Source: an uncultured Myxococcales bacterium
GTDB lineage: Bacteria; Myxococcota_A; UBA9042
DNA: 64,000 nucleotides
Direction of reading: 5' to 3'
NCBI GenBank assembly: GCA_903842345.1
Contig: CAIMLR010000004.1
Coordinates: forward strand, 1-64,000
In this document: in pieces, positions 9,306-17,142 of the stretch
Layout of the letters: each line of letters starts with the position of its first letter
How positions within the stretch are numbered: position 1 is the first letter of the stretch
The notes under the pieces: model-generated
Database searches by the model: none
The model's input: the letters and a program-made list of their open reading frames with translations, nothing else
What the model was told of the DNA's origin: nothing
Program-made: the position numbers and the translations under genes

Positions 9306-9573
9306 CCGCCCCACGCAAGAGCGCAGCGGCCACCCGCCGTCACTTCCGTACACGAGCGGCAAGCTGCGCGGAGCATCGCTGCAAAAAAGATCCGCAACGG
9401 TTCCTCGCGGCCTCGGCCGTCGTCAACCGCGCCCGGACCTGCCGCGCGCAAACCGGCTCGTTCGACCAGTCTGACGCCGCCAGATCGCACGTCGAGCGCT
9501 CGCTTAGCCTTGAATTTCCACGCTTTTGACGCACCGGTCCACCCGCAGCGCCTGTGCCCCGCTTTCGTCTGGC
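9306..9573. other. Intergenic, nothing recognised
   Basis: Stretch after the disintegrin-repeat lipoprotein. It holds only overlapping short frames without ribosome binding sites and no clear terminator hairpin. It leads into a small acidic reading frame on the minus strand. Confidence 0.5.
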
Positions 9574-9708
9574 CTATGCCGCCGCCTCGAACTCATCGGC
9601 GAACGGCAGGTCGACGTCATCGTCCGGATCCGGGTCAGAATCTCCCAAATCCTCCAGCCCCAGCGGATCGCTCAGGTCCAGCGGCTTGGGTTTCCATCCG
9701 CCACGCAT
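9574..9708 (-). CDS. Small acidic ORF (44 aa) abutting the tRNA scar, possibly a truncated gene
   Basis: Reading minus from an ATG at 9708, the frame encodes 44 residues: a short basic start (RGGWKPKP), then LDLSDPLGLEDLG and a highly acidic Asp/Glu tail ending in AAA before TAG. The composition is unlike the shadow frames around it and looks like the C-terminus of a real protein. Its ATG is the complement of the CAT anticodon of the tRNA fragment, i.e. it sits at the presumed recombination point. It could be an intact small protein, or the 3' end of an element gene whose 5' part was separated by integration. No ribosome binding site is evident. Confidence 0.4.
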   Translation of the reverse strand: MRGGWKPKPLDLSDPLGLEDLGDSDPDPDDDVDLPFADEFEAAA

Positions 9709-9749
9709 GACCCGAAGGTCCCAGATTCAAATTCTGGCCCCACGACCCA
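9706..9749 (+). pseudogene. 3' fragment of initiator tRNA-fMet (attachment-site scar)
   Basis: From the CAT anticodon on, the sequence follows an initiator tRNA: CAT, GACCCGAAGGTC (3' anticodon stem and variable loop, typical of tRNA-fMet with its GGG/CCC stem), T-arm CCAGA-TTCAAAT-TCTGG at 9721-9737, then acceptor 3' strand CCCCACG, discriminator A, and CCCA. The bases left of the anticodon do not pair with this half: no 5' acceptor, D-arm or 5' anticodon strand exists. It is therefore the displaced 3' part of a tRNA gene, as left when an element integrates at the anticodon loop and rebuilds the intact tRNA at its other end. The intact copy and the integrase would lie to the left, outside the window. 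Confidence 0.75.
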
Positions 9750-9755
9750 GAAGAG

Positions 9756-9787
9756 ACCCGGTCCTCGAAAGAGCGCCGGGTTTCCTC
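9756..9787 (+). terminator. Hairpin terminator downstream of the tRNA-fMet fragment
   Basis: ACCCGGT and GCCGGGT pair around an inner CTC/GAG stem closed by a GAAA tetraloop (67-70 of the 97xx block), followed by a short T-rich run. This is the terminator expected behind a tRNA gene and supports reading the adjacent fragment as the original chromosomal 3' end. Confidence 0.6.
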
Positions 9788-9987
9788 GTTTTGCCCTGCA
9801 GCGTGGCGGTAGGGCCAGCATGCGCGGGCGCACTGCCGCCAGGGGACAACGCCGAGTCCACACAGCTTCTCTGTAGGTTTGGCGCGGTGCCAGAGAACAC
9901 CCGGCGACGGTGCTGAAACCGCGGCGCTCCCGCACCGCAACGGGCAGCACCTTGCACAAAACCCGCTCCGGTTGTTAGCCTTTCGCC

Positions 9988-11475
9988 ATGCGCAACTCCA
10001 TCCTCTCTGGCGTTCTGGTGTGTCTCCTGACTTCGGCGCTCACGGCTTGCTCCGGCGCTTCGACGACCGGGCCGCGCAAGCTCACGGAAGCGATGGACGA
10101 TCGCTGTACTGCGGCCTCGCGCGCGCTTGCGGCGGCGATCGCCGATGGCAGCCAGCAGCCGTTCCTCCTGACGCCGACGGGCGCGCCGGGGCAAACGCCG
10201 CTCACGCAAGCCCAAGTTGCCGAGCGGCTCCTCACCGCCAAGCCGGGCGCGGAGACCTGGGTGATCGCGCGTGGCGGTTCGGGCAAGAGCCGGCTCGCTT
10301 GGGGACTGGAAGCGCTGACCTGCGGCCGGCGGCTGACGTTCCGCGTCGACGTTGGGCTCGATCTGCGCGCCAAGCTGGAGATGGCGACGACTTCGCAGTC
10401 GGCGCTGGCCCGCGTGCTCCTCGGGCAACTCGGCGTCCGATCGGGCGAGGATCCCGCGGGGCAACTGCGCGACGAACTGGGCGACTCCCCGTGGCTGCTG
10501 CTGCTGGACGGCACCGACGAGCTGACCCAAAGCGAGCGGCGCAAGCTGGCCGCCGAGCTGGACTGGCTGCAGAAGGCGGAGTTCAGCCAGCACATCGTGC
10601 GGTTTGAGCGACCCGGCATGGTCGACGTCAAGCGCGAGCAGGCGCCGGAGCTGGAGCTGACCCTGCCGGACATGACGTGCGCCGAGGCGGACGCAGAGCT
10701 GGCGCGGCGGTTTGGCGATTCGGCCACGCTCCAGACGGCGCGAAAGTGGCTCACGGCGCACAAGCTGGATCGCAAGCGCGGCGGGGAGACGTGCCGCTAC
10801 GTGCACATGTCCACGCACCGCGACGCGGAGACGCTCGCTGATTTGGCGCAGGACGGTCTCGCCGATGGCGCGGACGACACGATGCCCATGGACCCGGTGC
10901 GCTCGGACATCTACGCGGTCTGGCTGGCGCACCGGTTGCGCGGGGTTGCGAGCACGACGGAAGGCGCGCTGAGCTGGCTGGATCGCATCACGGCGCAGGG
11001 CGCGGTGGACAAGCGCGAGCCCGACCTGCGGCTCTCCGTGAACCGCTGCGAGGGCGTAGCGGCACCAGGCGGCGGGGAATCGGGCGGCGCGTGTCGCCGA
11101 CTCCTGCAATCGCCCGTGGTGCGCAAGGGCGAAGTGAGTGGCGTCGCGACGCTGGCCAACCGCACCTTGATGGATTTGCTGCTGGCGCGTTGGCTGGTCA
11201 AGGGCCAGTCGGACTGCGCGCTGCTCACTTCGGCGACCGCTGAGATGGCGTCCCTGGAGGTGGCCGCGATGGTCGCGTCCTTGCCCGATGGCCGGCGCTG
11301 CCTCAATCCGATGGTTGCCGCCGTCTGCAGCCGCGGCATTCCGGCGGACGCGATGATCGGCTTCATCGACGAAGCCGTGCCGACAGGTACCCGCGATGCG
11401 GCGTTCTTCGCCCTCGCCGCGGAGCATGCGCAGGGAGCGTGTGAACGCGGCGTGTTCGCCGGCTTGGGCAAGTAG
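9988..11475 (+). CDS. Lipoprotein with NACHT-like P-loop NTPase domain
   Basis: A 495-residue protein. Its N-terminus is a clear lipoprotein signal peptide (MRNS, a hydrophobic stretch, lipobox ALTAC with Cys21). The body looks like a STAND/NACHT NTPase: Walker A ARGGSGKS (residues 94-101, Lys100), Walker B LLLLDGTDE (Asp174, Asp177, Glu178) and a RFERPGM stretch like the sensor-1 SRP motif of NACHT proteins. An ELTLPDMT-x-AEADAEL segment follows, as in NACHT winged-helix transitions. The last 230 residues contain 8 cysteines and no recognised repeat. STAND NTPases are cytoplasmic in all cases I know, so export of one is odd, since ATP is scarce outside the inner membrane. Either the domain has lost nucleotide use or the hydrophobic start acts as a membrane anchor with the body inside. 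It is the first intact gene right of the tRNA scar. Confidence 0.75.
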   Translation: MRNSILSGVLVCLLTSALTACSGASTTGPRKLTEAMDDRCTAASRALAAAIADGSQQPFLLTPTGAPGQTPLTQAQVAERLLTAKPGAETWVIARGGSGKSRLAWGLEALTCGRRLTFRVDVGLDLRAKLEMATTSQSALARVLLGQLGVRSGEDPAGQLRDELGDSPWLLLLDGTDELTQSERRKLAAELDWLQKAEFSQHIVRFERPGMVDVKREQAPELELTLPDMTCAEADAELARRFGDSATLQTARKWLTAHKLDRKRGGETCRYVHMSTHRDAETLADLAQDGLADGADDTMPMDPVRSDIYAVWLAHRLRGVASTTEGALSWLDRITAQGAVDKREPDLRLSVNRCEGVAAPGGGESGGACRRLLQSPVVRKGEVSGVATLANRTLMDLLLARWLVKGQSDCALLTSATAEMASLEVAAMVASLPDGRRCLNPMVAAVCSRGIPADAMIGFIDEAVPTGTRDAAFFALAAEHAQGACERGVFAGLGK

Positions 11476-11607
11476 AACCGCGACCTCCGCGACAAATCCC
11501 GTTCGACACGCCAGCGGACGCTGTGCTACCGTCCTCGGCAGGCGCCAAGGACGACTCCGTCGCGCGTTCACAGCCAGCCGACCCGCCATCAGGGAGCGGT
11601 ATTGCAG

Positions 11608-12513
11608 ATGGCCACAGCCGCGCATCCACTGCCGCAACTTCCGCTCTGGCCGCAGCCCCGGCACGCGCAAGCGCCCGTCGCGCCGCACTACGACTACTGC
11701 CTGTTGCCCTACGAACCGCAGACGACGACGCCGGACGATCTGCTCTCGGTCAATCTGCTGCGCTGGAGTTGGGACGCGCACGGCGTGCTGGCGGAAGGCG
11801 AGGCGCTGCTCCAGCGCCTGCGCGCGGGCCTGGGCGCAAACCAGGTGGTCTGGGGCATCAAGCAGCGCGATGGTCAGCCCGATGCCACGAGCTGGGAGCT
11901 CTATTTCTACCGTCGGCCGCACAATCCGCCCGACTACACGCTCGCCCACGTGGCGGAGCTGTTCAAGCCGCTCCACGTCGAGGGCGCGATTCCCGCGCAC
12001 TGGGCGTGGCTGATGTTCAGCATCGAGCTTGACGTTCATCAACTCCGCGGTGCGCGGCCGTGCACGTCAAGCGTGTATCTGGCGTCGAGTGGGCTGTCCT
12101 ACAAGCTGCGCGCGGACGCGCCGCCAGAGCTGGAGAACCACTATCTCTTCCGCGATCCGCTCGCGGGGATCGACGACATCCTCGCGCGTCTGCGGGTCTC
12201 CGTCCACGCGCGCCCGCATCCGCTTGCCTTGGCGCGGCTCCTGCCGCCGCAGCTCATGCGTTGTCTGCACATCTGCGTGGCCAACAAGCGCCAAGCGGAC
12301 GCGGTCTACTGGTCGCGAGTAGACGTTCATCAACTCGAATTTTTCCTGCAGCGCCACGCCTGGCCGGAACCGCTGCGGGCCAAGCTGCATGCGCATCTGC
12401 CGCAGTTCGCGCACCTGCAATGGGATCTGGGCGCGGACTTCCAGTCAACGCCAGCGGACGCCGACGGACCGGGCTTCACCTTCACCAAGAGCGGCATCTA
12501 TGGCTCGTACTAG
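11608..12513 (+). CDS. Unknown protein, first gene of a radical SAM unit
   Basis: A 301-residue soluble protein I cannot assign. The ATG at 11608 is used here; a TTG two codons upstream (11602) is 6 bases after AGGGAG and is a real alternative. The protein is rich in Trp, His and Tyr, with a Pro-rich first 50 residues and a stretch VWGIKQRDG..SWELYFYRRP near residues 80-105 resembling a beta-strand pair. There is no signal peptide or membrane segment. It overlaps the start of the following radical SAM gene by 14 bases, so the two are almost certainly co-translated. The context suggests a substrate, partner or tailoring enzyme for the radical SAM protein. Confidence 0.7.
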   Translation: MATAAHPLPQLPLWPQPRHAQAPVAPHYDYCLLPYEPQTTTPDDLLSVNLLRWSWDAHGVLAEGEALLQRLRAGLGANQVVWGIKQRDGQPDATSWELYFYRRPHNPPDYTLAHVAELFKPLHVEGAIPAHWAWLMFSIELDVHQLRGARPCTSSVYLASSGLSYKLRADAPPELENHYLFRDPLAGIDDILARLRVSVHARPHPLALARLLPPQLMRCLHICVANKRQADAVYWSRVDVHQLEFFLQRHAWPEPLRAKLHAHLPQFAHLQWDLGADFQSTPADADGPGFTFTKSGIYGSY

Positions 12514-13783
12514 CATGCGCCACGCGACCGCCGCGCCCGATCCGCTCGTGCCGCTGGAACGCACGACGCCGCACAGCGTGCTCGTCGCTTTTGGCTTTCG
12601 CTGCAACCTGGCGTGCACGTTCTGCATGGTGGAAGACGTCTTGGGTCAGCGCCCCGGCACGGATCTCGAGACATTCCGCGCTTTTGCCCGCGATCCGCAG
12701 CACACGCGCGGCATCCGCCAAATCGTGCTGTCGGGCGGCGAGGCGACGCTGGAACCGGAGCTGCTGGAATACATTGCGATTGCCCGGAGCATCCCGTCGG
12801 TTGAGCACGTGCGGATCCAGACGAACGCGACGCGGCTGGGTTCCGGGACGCTGCTGGATGAACTGATTGCCGCGGGCGCCGACGAGTTCTTCGTCTCCGT
12901 GCACGGCGCCGACGAGCCGACGATGGCGGCGATTACCCAGCGTCCGGGCGCGTTTGCGGCGGTTCGGGCGGGGCTGGAGGCGATCGCGGCGTCCTCCGCG
13001 CGGCTGTACACAAACACCTGTACCGTGCAGCAAAACTACCGCCAACTTGGCGATATCGTGCGGCTGATTGCGCCGCTGCGGCCGGCGGGCATGGATTTCT
13101 GGAACCTGTGGCCGCGCGTCGACCACACGGCGATGCGCCAGCAGATGGTGCCGGTCGCTGAACTGCAGCCGCACCTGCTGGGCGCGCTGGATGCGTGCGC
13201 CGACGCCCACATCGCGGCGACGGTGAAGTGGTTTCCGCGCTGTCTCCTCGGCCGGCACGCCAAGTGCCAGGACGACAGCCAGCCGACGACGCTGATTGAT
13301 CGCGACTACTGGGAAGCGGTGCCGTCGTACGCGTGCCTGTGGGCGGGCGTCTGCGACCACGCGCGCACGGGGTGCAGCGGCCTGTCGCACGCGTACATCG
13401 AGACCTTTGGGTGGGAGGAGGCGACGCTGCGGCCTCAGCGGCACGATACATCCAGCCAGGCGACGACGGTGACAGCGGCACCCGACGGCGAATTGCAGTC
13501 CTGGGCGGCGACGCTGGAGCTGGGCGTGGGCGCGGCGCTGCTGGATTGGCGGATCGCGAGCGTGGCGCGGCATCAGGCGGGCGTGCGGTGGCTGCTGACC
13601 CAGAACCAGCAGCAATTTGCCGTGGACGTCCGGCTGCGGGACGATCGGCAGCCGGCGTGGCGGCGCACCGCGCAGTTTGACGTGACGCACGGCCAGATTC
13701 CCGACGCGGTGCGTCAGGCTGCGACCGAAGTGCTGCCCGTGTTCCTGGCGCGCATCGAACTGGCCGCGGCGCTGCCCCTCTAG
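12500..13783 (+). CDS. Radical SAM enzyme with extra C-terminal cysteine cluster
   Basis: A 427-residue radical SAM protein. Cys35, Cys39 and Cys42 form the CxxxCxxC site for the 4Fe-4S cluster that binds S-adenosylmethionine, and GGE at residues 79-81 is the SAM amino-group motif. A second set of cysteines (248, 256, 279, 285, 292), followed by YxExFG, suggests an auxiliary Fe-S cluster as in SPASM/twitch-type enzymes. The last 110 residues are a separate, Cys-free domain. The ATG at 12500 follows AAGAG; an ATG at 12515 is also possible. The substrate is unknown and no obvious precursor peptide is adjacent. The C-terminal cysteine layout matches the second radical SAM protein at 19252-20985. 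Confidence 0.85.
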   Translation: MARTSMRHATAAPDPLVPLERTTPHSVLVAFGFRCNLACTFCMVEDVLGQRPGTDLETFRAFARDPQHTRGIRQIVLSGGEATLEPELLEYIAIARSIPSVEHVRIQTNATRLGSGTLLDELIAAGADEFFVSVHGADEPTMAAITQRPGAFAAVRAGLEAIAASSARLYTNTCTVQQNYRQLGDIVRLIAPLRPAGMDFWNLWPRVDHTAMRQQMVPVAELQPHLLGALDACADAHIAATVKWFPRCLLGRHAKCQDDSQPTTLIDRDYWEAVPSYACLWAGVCDHARTGCSGLSHAYIETFGWEEATLRPQRHDTSSQATTVTAAPDGELQSWAATLELGVGAALLDWRIASVARHQAGVRWLLTQNQQQFAVDVRLRDDRQPAWRRTAQFDVTHGQIPDAVRQAATEVLPVFLARIELAAALPL

Positions 13784-13804
13784 CTGCTCAAGGATCGCCC
13801 GCCG

Positions 13805-14995
13805 ATGCCGACTCCGCTGCCGCCGACACCCGAGAGCCTGCTGGCGACCGTTGCTCCTGACGTGCGGGCGCACTACGTCGCGCTGCGGCGGTGGCTCGCG
13901 CGGGCGACGGCGATTCAGAGTCCCGCGGCGCGCGCGCTGCTGCGCGACCATGAACGCTGGCTGCTGGCTGAGCTGCTGCGGCCCGGTCAAGTGCGGCGGG
14001 AACGGCTGCCGGTAGCGGTCGAGGCGTCGGCGCGCTGGCGAACGACGGGCGTGGAGAGCGCGCGGTTCATCATCGGGACGACGCTGAGCGCGCTGCGGAC
14101 AGACCCCAGCGCGGCGCTGACGCGATGGATGGCGATGACGCCGGTCCCGCCGCACGCGCGGGAGCGCCTGACCGCGTTGCTCCGCGCCCACGATCGGCCA
14201 AATGCGGTGCAACTGGGGCTCGCGCGGACGGCGCAAGGGTGGACGCGCCGGCTGTACCTGGAAGGCGGCAACCTGCCGGTGCCGATGCACGCGTTGGAAT
14301 GGCGCGGTCACGACCTGCAGGAGCGGACGTACCGGATGCACGACCCGCTGGATCTGAGCGTGCTGGGGCCGCTGCCGCGCCCGGTGCAGGAGGCGTGGCT
14401 GGCGTTGCTGGCGGCGCGGGTGCCGCAACCGGCGCTCCTGCGCGCGGATGTGACGGGCGACGCGCGCGCGCTGCACGTGGCGATGCGGCGACAGCCGGTC
14501 ATCGCCCTGCTGCCCGAGTTGTTGGCGCTTGGGCGGGCGCTCGGCGTTCCGGCGGGCGAGGCGGAAGCGTGGCTCGAGCGGCTGCCGATCGGCGCGGAGC
14601 TGACCGTCGTGGCGCTTGGGCGCGCGGGGCCGCTGCAGTTGAACGTCTACGTTGCGCCCAACCAGGACGACCTGCCGCAGCCCGGTCCGCCGCCCGGCGA
14701 TCTCCGCCGGACGCCGGGGACGGTGCACTGGCCGCTGCACGACGCGCAGACGGGCGATTGGCGCGGTTGGCTGCTGTTTGCGCCGCCGGACATGCCGTTG
14801 GGCCATCGCCCGGCGGCGCGCTCGCCCGGGGCACAGATCTGCGCCAGTTCAGCCGTTCCCGATGCGGCCGCGTTGGCCCTGCGGCTGGCAGCGGAGGTGA
14901 CGCCCGACCAGCCAACGCTGGAACTGCGCATGGCCCAAGCGGAACGCCCGCTGGCGGCGGTGCTTGCGGCGGCGGGCCTCAAGCGGCGGTCATAG
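13805..14995 (+). CDS. Unknown protein, third gene of the radical SAM unit
   Basis: A 396-residue soluble protein rich in Arg, Ala, Leu and Pro, starting 21 bases after the radical SAM gene. I recognise no family. The middle (residues about 130-170) reads GLARTAQGWTRRLYLEGG, a strand-turn-strand pattern loosely like VWGIKQRDG..SWELYFYRRP in the first gene of this unit, so the two may share a fold; that is a weak impression. There is no signal peptide and no metal-binding motif. Its 3' end overlaps the 3' end of the convergent lipoprotein gene by 6 bases. Confidence 0.7.
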   Translation: MPTPLPPTPESLLATVAPDVRAHYVALRRWLARATAIQSPAARALLRDHERWLLAELLRPGQVRRERLPVAVEASARWRTTGVESARFIIGTTLSALRTDPSAALTRWMAMTPVPPHARERLTALLRAHDRPNAVQLGLARTAQGWTRRLYLEGGNLPVPMHALEWRGHDLQERTYRMHDPLDLSVLGPLPRPVQEAWLALLAARVPQPALLRADVTGDARALHVAMRRQPVIALLPELLALGRALGVPAGEAEAWLERLPIGAELTVVALGRAGPLQLNVYVAPNQDDLPQPGPPPGDLRRTPGTVHWPLHDAQTGDWRGWLLFAPPDMPLGHRPAARSPGAQICASSAVPDAAALALRLAAEVTPDQPTLELRMAQAERPLAAVLAAAGLKRRS

Positions 14996-16108
14996 CGGCT
15001 GGGGGTCGTCCGTCGCGCCGATGGGCGGCTCATCCTCGCACTGGTCGCCTTGGGGGCACGGCAGGCTCGGCGTTCGCAGCGGCTGGCCGCCCAAACACGC
15101 GTCGGCGTCGCCAAAACGCAGCGCACCCGGCGGCTCCAAGGGCACCACGCCTGATTCCGTCACGATCGCGTCGCCTTGCGGGCAGAGCCACAGCGTCTCC
15201 ACCGTGTCGCGGCGGTCGCCGCTGGGCTTGGGCAGCATCTTGCCGGAGCCAAGGCGCAGGAAGCGGCGCGTGCGCGGATCGTACAGTTGGTGACCGCGAC
15301 GGCAGCAATCGCTCCACACGGCGGCCGGCACCAGCCACCAGTGCGTGTTGCCAAGGGCGTGCGCCACCCCACACGTCGCCGCCGAACAGCCAGGCGGCTG
15401 TGGACCCGCGTGGCCGAGGCGCGCCGCGCTGACCGGACTTCCCTGCCGCGCCGCCCACGTGCGCAAGAGCGCCTCCGCGCCCGGCACAAGCACGGGACAC
15501 ACCGCCTCCGCCAGCTTGGTCTTGCCGCGACAGGCCTTCCAGCGCCGCGGCGCGTCCCAATGGCCCGGCTCCGGCGGCAGCCCATATTGAAAACCGACGT
15601 CATGCGGATCCAGGGTGAGCCGCACGCGGGCGTCATCCGGTCCCACCATCGCGCGCTTGGGCCATTGCCACGCCAGCCCCGCAGGCACGCCGGTGGCCAC
15701 CGTGACCGCCACCGGCAGCGGCGCCGCCATGTCCAGCGCCTGGAGCTCGCCCGCCGTCTCGCGCCAGAACCAGAGCACGCGCGTCTGCGCATCCGGCCAG
15801 AGCCACGTCGCGTCGGTCGTCATCAGCCGCTCCGTGCGCGTGCCATCGAGCGACTTCGCCAGGACGCTGTCGTCGCGCAGATCCAGCAGCACGGAGCCAC
15901 CGCGGCCGATTTCCGCCATCAGGCGTTCATCCAGCGGCAGCGGCGGCTGTGGGAGAGACGGCGCGACCGGAGGCGCGACCGTCGGCGATGCGACCCGCAC
16001 GGGCGCCTGCGCCGGCGCAGGAACCCGCGGCGCCAAGGCAATCGGCGCGGGCGGCTGGGCGCATGCCGCGAGCATCAGGAACAGCAGCAGGAGCGGGCGA
16101 ATATTCAG
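14990..16108 (-). CDS. Cys-rich lipoprotein of unknown function, probably using a CTG start
   Basis: From 16108 the frame encodes about 372 residues starting as a lipoprotein: a short basic start, a Leu-rich core and lipobox MLAAC. No ATG, GTG or TTG fits that N-terminus. A CTG with GGGAG 6 bases upstream does, giving a textbook signal; the next in-frame ATG upstream would add about 30 residues. After a Pro/Ala-rich linker the domain contains at least 9 cysteines and several Trp residues, with strand-like repeats in the first half (LMTTDATWLWPDAQTRVLWFW) that could be propeller blades. No enzyme motif is seen. It is divergent from the TraB/TIKI gene. Confidence 0.7.
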   Translation of the reverse strand: MNIRPLLLLFLMLAACAQPPAPIALAPRVPAPAQAPVRVASPTVAPPVAPSLPQPPLPLDERLMAEIGRGGSVLLDLRDDSVLAKSLDGTRTERLMTTDATWLWPDAQTRVLWFWRETAGELQALDMAAPLPVAVTVATGVPAGLAWQWPKRAMVGPDDARVRLTLDPHDVGFQYGLPPEPGHWDAPRRWKACRGKTKLAEAVCPVLVPGAEALLRTWAARQGSPVSAARLGHAGPQPPGCSAATCGVAHALGNTHWWLVPAAVWSDCCRRGHQLYDPRTRRFLRLGSGKMLPKPSGDRRDTVETLWLCPQGDAIVTESGVVPLEPPGALRFGDADACLGGQPLRTPSLPCPQGDQCEDEPPIGATDDPQPL

Positions 16109-16228
16109 CTTGGACTCCCGCGTCCGCGGATCCCGCAGCGCCTGACAGGAAAGGTAGCCCGCGACCACGCAAAGCGCCACGGTCGGCCGCGGATGCATCC
16201 GGCCCGCGCGTGTGCTAGCGTTCTGACC

Positions 16229-17083
16229 ATGCTCCACCGCCCGCTGCTCTTTGGTCTCCTGGTGCCGCTGCTGATCGTGGTGCTGCCGGGTCTCGCCTGG
16301 GCCGCCGCGCCGGAGCCGCTCGACTACATTCGCTTCGTCAGCGCGCCGCCCGGTCAGGAGCATTTGGACACGGCGATTGGCCACTTCAAGCGCGGCAACG
16401 TGCAGGTGGACCTCGTCGCCGCCATTCACATCGCCGATCTGAGCTACTACAAGCAGTTGCAGCGCCGGCTGGACAAGTATCCGCGGCTGTTGTTTGAGCT
16501 TGTCGCGGCCGATGGCCAGCAGTACGCGCGGACCGGCGTGCGCACCAACAGCGGGCTCTCCGGCGTGCAGATTTGGCTGCGCGAGAAGCTCAAGCTGACG
16601 TTCCAGCTGGAAGAAATCGACTACAAGCGGGGCAATTTTGTCCACGCGGATCTGGGACCGGATGCGCTGATGGCGCACCTGAAGGGCCATTGGACGGAGA
16701 CGCTGGGCATGTTCCTGCGCTGGATGCTCAAGGACGCGGCACGGTCGACGAACGCGGACGGGTCCATTCGCTTTGGCGGTCTGGAGCTTTTTGGCGCCGC
16801 GACGCCGGGCGCGGATCGCAACCTCGCCATCAAGCGCGTGCTGGCCCGCGAGCTGGCGGAGATGGGCGACATGACGCAGGCCAGCGCGGGCAGTGACGCC
16901 TTGATCGCGCGGCGCAATGAGGCAGCGCTGGCCGTGCTGCAGACGGAACTGCAAAAAGGCGTCAAGCGGCTGGGGATTTTCTATGGCGGCGCGCACATGC
17001 CGGACATGCAGCGGCGTCTGGAAGCGCTCGGTTTCAGGCGCACCGGTGTGGAATGGCTTGTCGCGTGGGACATGCGTCATTGA
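16229..17083 (+). CDS. Exported TraB/GumN (TIKI-fold) family protein
   Basis: A 284-residue protein with a signal peptide ending near AWAA (residue 26). It has the hallmarks of the TraB/PrgY/GumN/TIKI superfamily: an early histidine in VAAIHIAD (His67), an acidic strand LLFELV about 20 residues on, and a late GIFYGGAHM motif (His256). Family members such as TIKI are metal-dependent proteases, but most bacterial ones are uncharacterised, so peptidase activity is only an inference. It is the first of a same-strand run with the M49-like peptidase (59 bases downstream), a radical SAM enzyme and a GH99-like protein. Confidence 0.8.
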   Translation: MLHRPLLFGLLVPLLIVVLPGLAWAAAPEPLDYIRFVSAPPGQEHLDTAIGHFKRGNVQVDLVAAIHIADLSYYKQLQRRLDKYPRLLFELVAADGQQYARTGVRTNSGLSGVQIWLREKLKLTFQLEEIDYKRGNFVHADLGPDALMAHLKGHWTETLGMFLRWMLKDAARSTNADGSIRFGGLELFGAATPGADRNLAIKRVLARELAEMGDMTQASAGSDALIARRNEAALAVLQTELQKGVKRLGIFYGGAHMPDMQRRLEALGFRRTGVEWLVAWDMRH

Positions 17084-17142
17084 CGGCGGATGCCGGCCAA
17101 GCCAACCTTCCCGCCGCGTCGCGCGCTGACGTCAGGATCGCC

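Noticed and set aside
9672-9749. Complete tRNA gene
   Set aside because: The T-arm, acceptor 3' strand and half the anticodon arm are present, but bases 9672-9705 cannot form the 5' acceptor, D-arm or 5' anticodon strand, so only a 3' fragment is supported.
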